64,000 bases of DNA from contig NZ_CP108086.1 of NCBI RefSeq assembly GCF_036186745.1, positions 3,162,001 through 3,226,000 on the forward strand, read 5' to 3'. The notes under the pieces were generated by a model, which worked only from the letters and a program-made list of their open reading frames with translations, did no database searches and had not been told where the DNA came from. Made by a program: the position numbers and the translations under genes. Position 1 is the first letter of the stretch, and the number at the start of each line of letters is the position of its first letter. Positions 8,938 through 18,125 of the stretch are shown one piece after another. This DNA is from Microbispora hainanensis. Its GTDB lineage: Bacteria; Actinomycetota; Actinomycetes; Streptosporangiales; Streptosporangiaceae.

Positions 8938-11211
8938 ATGAATTTACCGTATCACGGCAGCGTACGCCCCATGGGCGTACGCCGGATCCCGGCGGCCATC
9001 GCCGCCGGAGTCATGGCGATGGCGGCGGTGTCGCTCGCACCGCCGCTGCCGGCGGCGGCGGCCGACACCCCCTGGCTGGTGGTGTCCGAGGACGGCTACG
9101 CGTCGTTCAGCGTCCCGGCGGACTACGTCCAGGCCAACGCGGGCCAGGTGTCGCAGGTGGTCATCGAGGGGAACTTCGGCCCCTCCTTCACCTGGGCGGA
9201 GTTCGGGCTCAGCCGCAGCGGCAACGCCTGGTCCGGAGTCCTCGGCCCGCTCAAGCCGGGGCTGTACTCCTACCAGGTCACGGGTGACGACACGAAGGGT
9301 CTCAAGGATCCGACGAACGCCACCAGCGTGGCCTCCGCGCCCCTGAGGAGCACCTTCTTCGTCGCGGGCGACTCCGCGCGCCTCCTGGCGGACGCGCCGC
9401 AGGGACAGGGCGGCAAGGTCGAGACCCTGACCTATGAGGTGAAGAAGCAGGAGCGGACGGCGCTGGTCTGGACGCCGCCGGGCTACCAGGCCAAGGGCCC
9501 CAAGGGGCCAGGCCCGAAGGAGCAGGGCCCCGCGGGTCCCGGTCCCAAGGAGCCGGGTCCGGCGGGTCCCGGTCCCAAGGAGCCGGGTCCCAAGGGCTAC
9601 CCGGTGCTGTACCTGCAGTCCGGCGACAGGAGCGCCACCGACTGGCTCGACCTCGGCCGGGCCAAGCAGATCCTCGACAACCTGTCGATCCAGGGCTCCG
9701 CGGAGCCGATGGTGGTCGTGATCAGCGACGCCGAGGGGACGGCCGGCGACAAGGATCTGAAGGACCTGCGCAAGGCGGTCGGGGACAGATACAACGTCCT
9801 GCGCGACCCGGGGCACCAGGCGATCGCGGGTGTGGGCGAGGGCGGGACGCAGGCGCTGCGTGCCGCGCTGACCAGACCGGCTCAGTTCGCCTACGCCGGC
9901 TCGTTCTCCGGTCTTCTGGAGGACGGCGTCGCCGGGGCGGACCCGAAGGCGATCAACCGCGAGGTCAAGCTGGCGCGTCTGTACACCGGGAACGTGACCG
10001 ACCCGGCCTACAACGCGACCGTACGCCTGACCAAGGCGCTCGACCGCGCCGGCATCAGGTATGAGTTCGACGGCGTCAATCCCGACGCCGGGGCGAACTG
10101 GAACGCCTGGCAGGAGAATCTGATCGATTTCGTGCCGCGGCTGTTCCACGACGTGTCGGATCACGGCCCGAGCGCCGGTCACGGGCCGCTGAAGGGCGAG
10201 TTCCACCCGCCGGCGGCGGGCACGACCCCGACGCCGTTCCTGAGCGAGGACGGTTTCGTCACCTTCGAGACCACGACCGACTTCACGGACGCGCAGCACG
10301 TCACCGTGTGGGCCAACGTGGCTCCCGGCGGAAGCTGGCTGCGTCTCCCGATGTCCCGTGAAGGCGACCGGTGGCGGACGACCGTGGGCCCGCTGGACCC
10401 GTGGTTCTACTACTACCGGCTGATCGTGGATCGGGTCGCGGTCAAGGACGCGTCGAACCCGACGAAGGTGACCTCGGAACCGGCCTGGAGCACCTTCCTC
10501 GTTCCCGGTGAGCGGTCGCGTCTGCTCTCCGACGTTCCCGCCGGGCAGGGCGGAAAGGTCGAGAGCCTGACCTACCACAGCAACGTGGCGAACCAGGACA
10601 GGACCGCGCTGGTGTGGACCCCGCCCGGTTACGACCCGGACCGCGCGGAGCCGTACCCCGTCTTCTTCCTCCAGCACGGCAGCGGCCAGAGCTACACCGA
10701 CTGGGTGGAGATGGGCCGGGCCAAGCAGATCCTCGACCACCAGTTCCTCGACGGCGACCTGGTGCCGATGGTGGTCGTGATGGGCAACGGCAACGTGTCC
10801 AACTTCAACAAGGAGCTGCTGGAGAACATCGTTCCCGCGGCTCGGGCCCACTACAACATCTCCGACGACCCGTCGCAGCAGGCACTCGCCGGCCTCTCGA
10901 TGGGCGGTGGACAGACGATCGGGGTGCTCAAGGCCTACCCGGGCCGGTTCGCCTACATCGCGGCGTTCTCGGCCGGGTTCGGCAGCGGCGCAGGCGTCGA
11001 CGTGGCGGCGATCAACAGCGGGACCAAGCTGTTCCGTGTGTACGTCGGCGACGTGACCGACTTCGTGTACCCGTCGTTCATGGCGGGGCTGACCACGATG
11101 AACGACCTCGGTGTCCACTACGAGTTCGACGGAATCACCCCCGGACCGCATGGGTGGGACGTATGGCAGAAAAACCTGATCGACCTCGCACCGCGCTTGT
11201 TCAAGCGCTGA
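8938..11211 (+). CDS. Secreted tandem esterase (esterase-D/feruloyl-esterase-like), first module catalytically degenerate
   Basis: The ATG at 8938 follows TAGGAG with good spacing and gives 757 aa with an Ala-rich signal peptide ending near PAAAADTP. Two homologous halves follow, each with an N-terminal early-set/CBM48-like beta domain (GPLKPGLYSYQV; GPLDPWFYYYRL) and an alpha/beta-hydrolase domain. The second half has the nucleophile elbow GLSMGGG with Ser654; the first has GVGEGG, where Gly300 replaces the serine, so it should be inactive. A Gly-Pro-Lys-rich collagen-like insert interrupts the first hydrolase module. Relatives remove acyl or feruloyl groups from xylan. Its place before a sugar importer suggests release of importable sugars outside the cell. 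Confidence 0.82.
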   Translation: MNLPYHGSVRPMGVRRIPAAIAAGVMAMAAVSLAPPLPAAAADTPWLVVSEDGYASFSVPADYVQANAGQVSQVVIEGNFGPSFTWAEFGLSRSGNAWSGVLGPLKPGLYSYQVTGDDTKGLKDPTNATSVASAPLRSTFFVAGDSARLLADAPQGQGGKVETLTYEVKKQERTALVWTPPGYQAKGPKGPGPKEQGPAGPGPKEPGPAGPGPKEPGPKGYPVLYLQSGDRSATDWLDLGRAKQILDNLSIQGSAEPMVVVISDAEGTAGDKDLKDLRKAVGDRYNVLRDPGHQAIAGVGEGGTQALRAALTRPAQFAYAGSFSGLLEDGVAGADPKAINREVKLARLYTGNVTDPAYNATVRLTKALDRAGIRYEFDGVNPDAGANWNAWQENLIDFVPRLFHDVSDHGPSAGHGPLKGEFHPPAAGTTPTPFLSEDGFVTFETTTDFTDAQHVTVWANVAPGGSWLRLPMSREGDRWRTTVGPLDPWFYYYRLIVDRVAVKDASNPTKVTSEPAWSTFLVPGERSRLLSDVPAGQGGKVESLTYHSNVANQDRTALVWTPPGYDPDRAEPYPVFFLQHGSGQSYTDWVEMGRAKQILDHQFLDGDLVPMVVVMGNGNVSNFNKELLENIVPAARAHYNISDDPSQQALAGLSMGGGQTIGVLKAYPGRFAYIAAFSAGFGSGAGVDVAAINSGTKLFRVYVGDVTDFVYPSFMAGLTTMNDLGVHYEFDGITPGPHGWDVWQKNLIDLAPRLFKR
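9502..9591 (+). repeat. Three 30-bp tandem repeats coding a collagen-like GPxGPGPKEPGP linker
   Basis: Two copies (9532-9561, 9562-9591) differ only in the last base; a more diverged copy precedes them at 9502-9531. In frame they encode Gly-Pro-Lys-Glu-Pro repeats inside the degenerate first hydrolase module of the secreted esterase. The length is a multiple of 3, so copy-number change would keep the frame. Confidence 0.75.
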
Positions 11212-11272
11212 TCAGAAAATAACGTCAAAAGCACCGGATCACCGGTGATGGACATCGTCACGCAAGTGAGCG

Positions 11273-11286
11273 TGTTAGCGCTCACA
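11273..11286. promoter_or_regulatory. Second type of LacI-family operator, upstream of the sugar ABC operon
   Basis: TGTTAGCGCTCACA is palindromic at 12 of 14 positions around a central AGCGCT, the form used by CebR/BxlR-like LacI repressors in actinomycetes. It overlaps a wider inverted repeat (GTGAGCG at 11266-11272 with CGCTCAC at 11279-11285). It differs from the operators at 5254 and 7722, so another LacI-family protein, not in this window, may control the importer. It lies 123 nt before the binding-protein start. Confidence 0.6.
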
Positions 11287-11408
11287 TGAGAAATCGGCCC
11301 GGAAGGGCGGGGCGCGGATCGCGCCGTCCGCGCCTCGCCCCCGGGCCGCTGGTTCGGCCGCAGCGGCGGCGCATGACCCTTGTGCGCAGTGATCCCGGAG
11401 GGGACGTT

Positions 11409-12815
11409 ATGTCAACGAAGACGAAAAAACTGTTTGCCACCGCAGCCACGCTCGCCGCCGCGTGCGTGCTCGCCGCCTGCTCCCCCGACGCGGGGAGCCA
11501 GAGCAGCGCCAGCGCGACCAACACCGGCGGCGACACGGCCGGAAACAACGCGGCCGGAAACAACGCGAGCAACTGCACGAACACCATCACCAAGAAGGAC
11601 CTGCCGGTCGTCACCTTCTGGGGCTGGTACCCCAACATGCAGCTCGTCGTCGACAACTTCAACAAGCAGAACAACGAGGTGCAGGTCTGCTGGACCAACG
11701 TCGGTCAGGGCGGCGACGAGTACGACAAGTTCCAGACCGCGATCTCGGCGGGCACCGGCGCGCCCGACGTCATCATGATCGAGGCCGACCGGATCCCGAC
11801 CTTCCAGATCCAGAAGGCGCTCGTCGACATCAAGAACTACGGCTTCGACGCGGTGAAGGCGAACTACAGCGAAGGCGCGTGGAAGGACGTCTCGATCGGC
11901 GGCGCGGTCTACGGCGTGCCGGTGGACGGCGGCCCGATGGCGATGATCTACCGGAAGGACATCTTCGACAAGTACAAGATCACGCCGCCGAAGACGTGGG
12001 CCGAGTACGAGCAGGCGGCACAGAAGGTGAAGGACGCCGGCGGCCCGCTGTTCGGCGACCTGGGCGCGAACGTCCCGGCCGTCATGATGGCGCTGCAGAT
12101 CCAGAAGGGCGCCAGTCCGTACACCTATGACCCGGCCCAGCCGGAGACGATCGGCATCGCGCTGAACGACCAGGCGTCCAAGGACGTGCTGGACTACTGG
12201 GGCAACCTCGCCAAGAAGGGCCTGGTCGGGACGCAGGACCAGTTCACGCCGGAGTACATCGCCGGTGTGGTCAACGGCAAGTACGCGACGTACATCTCGG
12301 CGGCCTGGGCGCCCGGATACCTCACCGGCGCGGGCGTCGGCAAGGGCAAGGACACCGGCAAGTGGGCGGTGGCGCCGCTCCCGCAGTGGGATCCCGCCAA
12401 CCCGGTGCAGGTCAACTGGGGCGGGTCGGCCTTCTCCGTGACGAGCCAGGCGAAGAACCCCGAGCTCGCGGCGAAGGTGGCGTACGGCCTCTACGCGGAC
12501 GACGAGTCGCTCACCGACGGCTGGACCAACCAGATCATCTTCCCGCTGAACCTGAAGGCGCTCAACAGCCCCGACTTCGTGAACCTGAAGGTGAAGTTCT
12601 TCGACGGCCAGCAGGCGAACAAGGAGGTCTATGTCCCCGCGGCGAACGCCTACACGGGCATGACCTACGCGCCGTTCGGCCAGTACTACTTCGACGCCAT
12701 GACGAAGCAGATCAGCGCGGTCATCGACGGCTCCATCACCGGTGCGCAGGCGGCCGACCGGATCCAGGAAGACGTGGTGAACTACGCCAAGGAGCAGGGT
12801 TTCACCGTCAAGTAG
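11409..12815 (+). CDS. Sugar ABC transporter substrate-binding lipoprotein
   Basis: The start at 11409 is set by the ribosome site GGAGGGG eight nt upstream, giving 468 aa. The signal peptide ends in a lipobox (VLAAC), so the protein is anchored outside the membrane. The mature part begins with a Ser/Asn/Gly-rich linker and continues as a family-1 solute-binding fold: VVTFWGWYPNMQLVVDNF, PDVIMIEADRIPTFQ, VYGVPVDGGPMAMIYRKD. It heads an operon with two permeases and an IlvD/Edd dehydratase. No ATPase gene is present, so a shared MsiK-like ATPase encoded elsewhere is likely, as in Streptomyces sugar importers. Confidence 0.92.
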   Translation: MSTKTKKLFATAATLAAACVLAACSPDAGSQSSASATNTGGDTAGNNAAGNNASNCTNTITKKDLPVVTFWGWYPNMQLVVDNFNKQNNEVQVCWTNVGQGGDEYDKFQTAISAGTGAPDVIMIEADRIPTFQIQKALVDIKNYGFDAVKANYSEGAWKDVSIGGAVYGVPVDGGPMAMIYRKDIFDKYKITPPKTWAEYEQAAQKVKDAGGPLFGDLGANVPAVMMALQIQKGASPYTYDPAQPETIGIALNDQASKDVLDYWGNLAKKGLVGTQDQFTPEYIAGVVNGKYATYISAAWAPGYLTGAGVGKGKDTGKWAVAPLPQWDPANPVQVNWGGSAFSVTSQAKNPELAAKVAYGLYADDESLTDGWTNQIIFPLNLKALNSPDFVNLKVKFFDGQQANKEVYVPAANAYTGMTYAPFGQYYFDAMTKQISAVIDGSITGAQAADRIQEDVVNYAKEQGFTVK

Positions 12816-12894
12816 CCGACCCGGGTGGGCCGCGCCGTCCTCGACCGGCCGGCCCACCCGCCACTCCCCAGCATCGAACCCCTCGGAGCCCAAG

Positions 12895-13836
12895 ATGACC
12901 CTCCTGATCGAGGAGAGTGCATCGAGCACTCAAGAAAAAACGCGCAAGGTCCGCGGAAAGGTGCGCCTCCGCGAGCACCTCATGGGGTGGCTCTTCGTCG
13001 GGCCATTCGGGATCGTCTTCCTGGCCTTGCTCATCGCGCCGCTCGGGTACGCCCTGTATCTCAGCCTCTGGCAGAAGAAGCTGATCGGGGGCACCAGCTT
13101 CGTCTTCCTCGGCAACTACGTGAAGGCGTTCACCGACCCGACCTTCCTCTCCGGGGTGTGGTTCGTCGTCCGCTTCTCCCTGGTCGCCATCCCGCTGCAG
13201 ATCCTCGTCGCGCTCGCGATGGCACTCATCGTGGATGCCGTGACCTCGCTGTTCACCCGGTTCTCCCGCCTCATGATCTTCCTCCCGTACGCCATTCCCA
13301 CGGTGATCGGGGCGGTCATGTGGGGGTTCCTGTACAGCAAGAGCTTCGGGCCGCTCACCGACATCTTCGGGCTGTTCGGCGCCCCCGCTCCCGACTTCTT
13401 CAGCAAGAACCTGATCTTCTACGGCCTGATCAACGTCGTCACCTGGCAGTGGGCCGGTTACTACATGATCATCCTGTACGCGGCGCTCCAGGGCATCGAT
13501 CCGTCGCTCTACGAGGCCGCCCGCATGGACGGCGCCAGTTCATGGCAGATCGCGCTCCGGATCAAGATCCCGCTGATCGCCCCCGCGCTGCTCCTGATCC
13601 TGGTCTTCTCGCTCATCGGCACCCTGCAGTTCTTCAACGAACCACAGATCCTGCGATATCTGGCCGCCGGCACGATCGCACCGGGATTCACCCCCAACAT
13701 GTACGCGTACCAGCAGGCGTTCGGGCTCGCGAACTTCAACTACGGATCGGCGATCTCGTTCGCGCTCGGCGGGGTCGTGTTCGTCTGCGTCTACGCGTTC
13801 CTGTTCTTCACCCGCAAGCGTAGGAGCTTCTTCTGA
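12895..13836 (+). CDS. Sugar ABC transporter permease (MalF/UgpA-like)
   Basis: Integral membrane protein of 313 aa with about six membrane segments and a cytoplasmic N-terminal tail. The family EAA loop that contacts the ATPase is seen as YEAARMDGASSWQIALRIKI. It follows the binding protein by 79 nt and ends in a TGATG overlap with the next permease, so the two are made in equal amounts and form the heterodimeric channel of a CUT1-type importer. Confidence 0.93.
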   Translation: MTLLIEESASSTQEKTRKVRGKVRLREHLMGWLFVGPFGIVFLALLIAPLGYALYLSLWQKKLIGGTSFVFLGNYVKAFTDPTFLSGVWFVVRFSLVAIPLQILVALAMALIVDAVTSLFTRFSRLMIFLPYAIPTVIGAVMWGFLYSKSFGPLTDIFGLFGAPAPDFFSKNLIFYGLINVVTWQWAGYYMIILYAALQGIDPSLYEAARMDGASSWQIALRIKIPLIAPALLLILVFSLIGTLQFFNEPQILRYLAAGTIAPGFTPNMYAYQQAFGLANFNYGSAISFALGGVVFVCVYAFLFFTRKRRSFF

Positions 13837-14711
13837 TGACCGGCAGCGCCGGCGCACGCCGCCGTTCCCAGCGCCACCTTCCCCTGCAGATCTTCCTCGG
13901 CTTCCTGGTCGTGTATTTCCTGGTGCCGTTCTGGTGGGTCATCGTCAACAGTTCCAAGGACGCCCCCGGCCTGTTCGGCGGGAGCAACACCCTGTGGTTC
14001 GCCGACCAGGTCGACTACTTCGGCAACCTCCAGCGGCTGTTCACCTACGACGGCGGCATCTACGGCAGGTGGATCCTCAACTCCACGCTGTACGCGTTCG
14101 CGGGCGGGATCGGCGCCACGATCCTGTCCGTCATGGCCGGATACGGATTCGCCAAGTATCGGTTCGCCGGCCGGCGTTTCAGCTTCTCGGTCCTGCTCGG
14201 CGCGTTGATGGTGCCCGCGACCGCCCTGGTGATCCCCACCTTCATGATGTTCTCCGGGCTCGGCCTGACGAACACGATCTGGGCGGTGATCCTCCCGTCG
14301 CTGCTCAACCCGTTCGGCGTCTATCTGATGCACGTGTACGCGCGCGACGCCGTTCCCGACGAGATCCTCGACGCGGCGAAGGTCGACGGCGCGGGTGAGC
14401 TGCGGACGTTCCTTCAGGTCGCCTTCCCGCTGATGCGGCCGGCGGTGGTCACGGTGCTGCTCCTGTCGGCCGTGGCGTCCTGGAACAACTACTTCCTGCC
14501 GCTCGCCATGCTCTCCGACAACCGCCTTTTCCCCGTCACCGTCGGGCTCGGCCTCTGGCAGGGCATCGCCTCGGCGAACAATTCGGGCAGTACCTCCCTT
14601 TGGAGCCTCATCATCCTGGGCGCGCTCGTGTCGGTGATCCCGCTCGTCATCGCCTTCTTCACCCTCCAGCGGCACTGGCGCGGCGGACTGTCCGTCGGGG
14701 GCCTGAGATAG
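13836..14711 (+). CDS. Sugar ABC transporter permease (MalG/UgpE-like)
   Basis: Integral membrane protein of 291 aa; its ATG shares one base with the preceding stop. The EAA loop reads LDAAKVDGAGELRTFLQVAF, and the C-terminal segment IILGALVSVIPLVIAFFTLQ is typical of the family. It pairs with the upstream permease. The dehydratase gene follows after 44 nt in the same direction, linking import to catabolism. Confidence 0.93.
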   Translation: MTGSAGARRRSQRHLPLQIFLGFLVVYFLVPFWWVIVNSSKDAPGLFGGSNTLWFADQVDYFGNLQRLFTYDGGIYGRWILNSTLYAFAGGIGATILSVMAGYGFAKYRFAGRRFSFSVLLGALMVPATALVIPTFMMFSGLGLTNTIWAVILPSLLNPFGVYLMHVYARDAVPDEILDAAKVDGAGELRTFLQVAFPLMRPAVVTVLLLSAVASWNNYFLPLAMLSDNRLFPVTVGLGLWQGIASANNSGSTSLWSLIILGALVSVIPLVIAFFTLQRHWRGGLSVGGLR

Positions 14712-14755
14712 CCGGTCGTCCACCAGTTGATCAGCATGTAGAGAAAGGTGTCCCG

Positions 14756-16483
14756 ATGTCGATGACCAACCGTCCGCTGCGCAGCCAGGAGTGGTTCGGC
14801 GCGGAAGGGCGCAACGGGTTCATCCATCGATCGTGGATGCGCAACCAGGGGTTCGCCGACGACGTTTTCGACGGCCGGCCCGTGATCGGCATCGCCACCA
14901 CATGGTCGGAGCTGACGCCGTGCAACGCCCATTTGCGCGACCTTGCCGAGGCGGTGAAGCGCGGGGTGTGGGAGAGCGGAGCCCTGCCGCTCGAGTTCCC
15001 GGCGATGAGCCTGGGAGAGCCGGTGATGCGGCCGACCACCATGCTCTACCGCAATCTGCTGGCGATGGAGGCGGAGGAGCTCATCCGGGCCAACCCGCTC
15101 GACGGAGTGGTGCTGCTGTCCGGCTGTGACAAGACCACACCCGGGCTGCTCATGGGTGCGGCCAGCGTCGACCTGCCCACTTTGATGGTCACCGGTGGCC
15201 CGATGCTCAACGGCAAGTTCCGCGGCCGGGACATCGGGTCGGGCACCGACGTGTGGCGTTTCACCGAGGAGATGCGGGCCGGCCGGATGACCGCGGCCGA
15301 CTGCGCCGAGGCGGAGATCTGCATGTCCCGCAGCCGCGGGCACTGCATGACCATGGGGACCGCCTCCACGATGGCCTGTGTGGCCGAGGCGCTGGGCGTC
15401 CAGCTGCCGGGGTCCGCGGCCCTTCCGGCGGTCGACTCCCGGCGGTACGCGCTCGCGCAGGCCGCCGGGCGCCGGATCGTCGCCATGGTGCAGGAGGACC
15501 AGCGGCTGTCCACCGTGCTCACCCGCGAGGCCTTCGAGAACGCCATCCGGGTCAACGCCGCGATCGGCGGGTCCACCAACGCCGTGGTGCACCTGCTCGC
15601 GATCGCCGGGCGCCTCGGCGTCCCCCTGTCGCTGGAGGACTTCGACACGCTCACCGCCGAGGTGCCCATGCTGGTCAACCTCATGCCGTCCGGCACCTAC
15701 CTGATGGAGGACTTCGCGTACGCGGGCGGACTCCCGGCGCTGATGAAGGAGATCGCCTCCCTGCTGCACCTGGATCACGTCACCGTCAGCGGAAAGAGCG
15801 TGGCCGACAACATCAGCGGCGCCGAGTGCTGGAACCGCGACGTCATCGGCACCATGGACAAGCCGTTCCAGGCCGCCGGCTCGGGCACCGTCGTGCTGCG
15901 CGGGTCGCTCGCGCCGTCCGGGGCCGTGCTGAAGGTCTCCGCCGCCTCGGCCCATCTGCTCCAGCACACCGGACCGGCGCTCGTGTTCGACCGCATCGAG
16001 GACTACGTCGCCGCGGCCGACGACCCGGACCTGGACGTCACCGCCGACACGGTGATCGTGGTGCAGAACGCCGGACCGCGCGGCTACCCCGGCTTCCCCG
16101 AGGTGGGCAACATGCCCATGCCGCGGCGGCTGCTCCAGGAGGGGATCACCGACATGGTCCGGATCTCCGACGCCCGCATGAGCGGCACGGGGTACGGCAC
16201 CTGCGTCCTGCACGTGGCCCCGGAGGCGTCCGTGGGCGGTCCCCTCGCACTCGTGCGTACCGGCGACCTGGTTCGGGTCGACGTTCCGGCGCGGAGCCTG
16301 GACCTGCTGGTCGACGAGGCGGAGCTCGAGCGCCGCCGCGCCGCCTGGCAGCCCCCGCAACCACCCGCCACCCGAGGCTGGGTGCGGCTGTACAGCGAGC
16401 ACGTACTGCAGGCCGACAAGGGCGCGGACCTGGACTTCCTCGTCGGCGGCAGCGGCAGCGCCCCGCCCCGTCACTCACACTGA
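14756..16483 (+). CDS. IlvD/Edd-family dehydratase, probable sugar-acid (aldonate) dehydratase
   Basis: Protein of 575 aa from the ATG preceded by AAAGG. The three cysteines that hold the iron-sulfur cluster in this family are present: Cys56 in TPCNAHLRDLAEAV, Cys124 in LSGCDKTTPG and Cys197 in GHCMTMGTASTM. The motif NAAIGGSTNAVVHLLAIAGR and the C-terminal RISDARMSGT are also family hallmarks. Members dehydrate dihydroxyvalerate (IlvD), phosphogluconate (Edd) or pentonates and hexonates. Its position behind a sugar importer, with a FAH-family enzyme in the locus, favours an L-arabonate or D-xylonate-like substrate. This is inference; isoleucine biosynthesis is less likely. Confidence 0.85.
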   Translation: MSMTNRPLRSQEWFGAEGRNGFIHRSWMRNQGFADDVFDGRPVIGIATTWSELTPCNAHLRDLAEAVKRGVWESGALPLEFPAMSLGEPVMRPTTMLYRNLLAMEAEELIRANPLDGVVLLSGCDKTTPGLLMGAASVDLPTLMVTGGPMLNGKFRGRDIGSGTDVWRFTEEMRAGRMTAADCAEAEICMSRSRGHCMTMGTASTMACVAEALGVQLPGSAALPAVDSRRYALAQAAGRRIVAMVQEDQRLSTVLTREAFENAIRVNAAIGGSTNAVVHLLAIAGRLGVPLSLEDFDTLTAEVPMLVNLMPSGTYLMEDFAYAGGLPALMKEIASLLHLDHVTVSGKSVADNISGAECWNRDVIGTMDKPFQAAGSGTVVLRGSLAPSGAVLKVSAASAHLLQHTGPALVFDRIEDYVAAADDPDLDVTADTVIVVQNAGPRGYPGFPEVGNMPMPRRLLQEGITDMVRISDARMSGTGYGTCVLHVAPEASVGGPLALVRTGDLVRVDVPARSLDLLVDEAELERRRAAWQPPQPPATRGWVRLYSEHVLQADKGADLDFLVGGSGSAPPRHSH

Positions 16484-16550
16484 CCGGCTCCCCGGTCGCA
16501 AGGGTCCGTGAGACGACCTTGAAGACCTCGGCTGCGGAGGGGAAAAATCC

Positions 16551-18071
16551 GTGCCGGGCGAGCCGTCCCCACGAGACGAGCGGCCCGTCATGGAGGCTCG
16601 TGTGGAGGAAGCGACGTACGACCTGTGCCATCGTGTCCGCGGCATGTGCGCGGACGCGTTGGCGGCGCTGCGGCCGGGACCCTTCGCGGACGCGGTCGGC
16701 GCCGTGGCCGAACGGCTCGCGGGCGACACTCTCGTGGTCGCCGTCGGGGGACGGCTGAACGCCGGAAAGTCGACGCTGGTGAACGCCCTGCTCGGGCAGC
16801 GCCTGGCGCCCACGGGCGGAACCGAGACCACCCTGGTCTCCGCATGGTTCAGGAGCCATCACATGAACCGGGTGTGGGTGCATTTCAACGACGGCCGCCC
16901 GCCCGCCTCGGTTCCGTCGCGCGTGGGCGGCGGGGTGCCGCGGTCGATCCCGTACGACCACACCGAGGTGAGCCACCTCGTCGTCGAGGCGGCCAACAAG
17001 GCGATCGGCCGAGCCTTCACCCTGATGGACACGCCGGGCAGAGACGCGGTGAGCGCGCTGGACGACTATTCGATGGCGTCGATCCGCACGGCCGACGCGC
17101 TCATCCTCGCCATGCCGCAGCCGGGCGAGGGCGACACGGCCACGCTCAGGGAGTTCCAGGAAACCATGCGCGGATCACGCCTGTCGGCGGCGAACGTGCT
17201 GGGCGTGCTCACCAGGATCGACCAGCTCGGCCAGGGCACCGACCTGGAGGAGGTGCGGCGGGAAGCGGACAAAATCGCGGCCCGGTCCGCCGGCCGGATG
17301 ACCGGCCTGGTGGCCGAGGTGGTCCCCGTCGCCACGAAGCTGGCGGAGACCGCCCGGTGCGAGCGGCTGACCGAGCAGCACCGGCACGCACTGGGCATCC
17401 TCGCCGCCGCGGATCGCGACACGCTCGACGAGATGCTCTTCGACCACGAGGACTTCCTGCGGGTGGGTCTGGACACCGTGCCGGTCGAGACCGGAATGCG
17501 ACAGGAACTGCTCGATCTGCTCGCCATTTACGGGATCCGGCAGGCCGTCGACGCGATCGACTGCGGCGCCCGGGACCTGTCGGCGCTCCGCGACGCGCTG
17601 TGCGAGAGATCGGGCATCAACCGGCTGCTGGAGCGCCTTCAGGAGCGGCTCGTCAACGGTGCGGACGCGCTGCGCGCCGACGCCGCCATGGCCGCGCTCC
17701 ATAGGGCGGTTGACTTCGCCACCGCCGCTGAGCAGCAGGTCGCCGGTCGCCTGCGCGGCCTGCTGCGGGAGCTCGGACGGCATCCCGCGATGCGCAGGAT
17801 GGAGCTGGCGGAGGCCGCCCAGGCGCACGCGGCCGGGACGTTGCCGCTGCCCGACAGGAACGCCGGCCAGTTGCACACACTGATGGCCGGGGTGACGAAC
17901 GCCCAGCGGGCCGGGCTGCCCGAGGACGCCTCGCAGGACGAGTTACGAGGGCGGATCGGCGAACTCGTCGACGAATGGAGGAGCCTTGAGGCCGCGCTTC
18001 CCCGAAAGGGAAGGCGGCACACCACTGTGGTCCGCGAGGTGTTCGAGGCGTTGTATTTCTCCCTCCTGTAA
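16551..18071 (+). CDS. Dynamin-like GTPase, short (IniC-like) form, pair 1
   Basis: The GTG at 16551 follows GGAGGGG by 7 nt and gives 506 aa. A dynamin-type GTPase domain has P-loop GGRLNAGKST at 66-75, the switch-I threonine region APTGGTETTLVSAW, G3 in LMDTPGRDA and G4-like TRIDQ. The rest is helical, without a membrane segment. Length and layout resemble mycobacterial IniC (about 490 aa). The C-terminus (RHTTVVREVFEALYFSLL) is closely echoed by the 22092-23558 protein. It is followed at once by a promoter-like site and the long dynamin form, the first of three such pairs. Family members remodel or tether membranes; the exact role here is unknown. Confidence 0.87.
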   Translation: MPGEPSPRDERPVMEARVEEATYDLCHRVRGMCADALAALRPGPFADAVGAVAERLAGDTLVVAVGGRLNAGKSTLVNALLGQRLAPTGGTETTLVSAWFRSHHMNRVWVHFNDGRPPASVPSRVGGGVPRSIPYDHTEVSHLVVEAANKAIGRAFTLMDTPGRDAVSALDDYSMASIRTADALILAMPQPGEGDTATLREFQETMRGSRLSAANVLGVLTRIDQLGQGTDLEEVRREADKIAARSAGRMTGLVAEVVPVATKLAETARCERLTEQHRHALGILAAADRDTLDEMLFDHEDFLRVGLDTVPVETGMRQELLDLLAIYGIRQAVDAIDCGARDLSALRDALCERSGINRLLERLQERLVNGADALRADAAMAALHRAVDFATAAEQQVAGRLRGLLRELGRHPAMRRMELAEAAQAHAAGTLPLPDRNAGQLHTLMAGVTNAQRAGLPEDASQDELRGRIGELVDEWRSLEAALPRKGRRHTTVVREVFEALYFSLL

Positions 18072-18100
18072 GAAACATTCCTCCCCGCCGCGTCGTCCAA
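18072..18100 (+). promoter_or_regulatory. Island ECF-type promoter, site 1
   Basis: GAAACA, 13 nt, then CGTCGTCCAA; starts at the base after the preceding stop codon and ends 26 nt before the long dynamin gene. One of ten sites of this form in the window. Confidence 0.7.
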
Positions 18101-18125
18101 GGAGCGATCAGCGGCAGGAGGAGAA

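Noticed and set aside
8944..11151. Very long open frame antisense to the secreted esterase
   Set aside because: High-GC shadow frame: composition rich in Arg/His/Val, no domain, while the sense strand codes a clear two-module enzyme.
16484..16550. Expected island promoter before the first short dynamin
   Set aside because: No GRAACA/CGTCCAA pair was found in this gap; the gene may be read from the sugar operon or from an unseen promoter.
16484..16560. Second copy of the tRNA-Gly 3' end as left attachment site
   Set aside because: No match found by eye, so no island boundary is claimed there.
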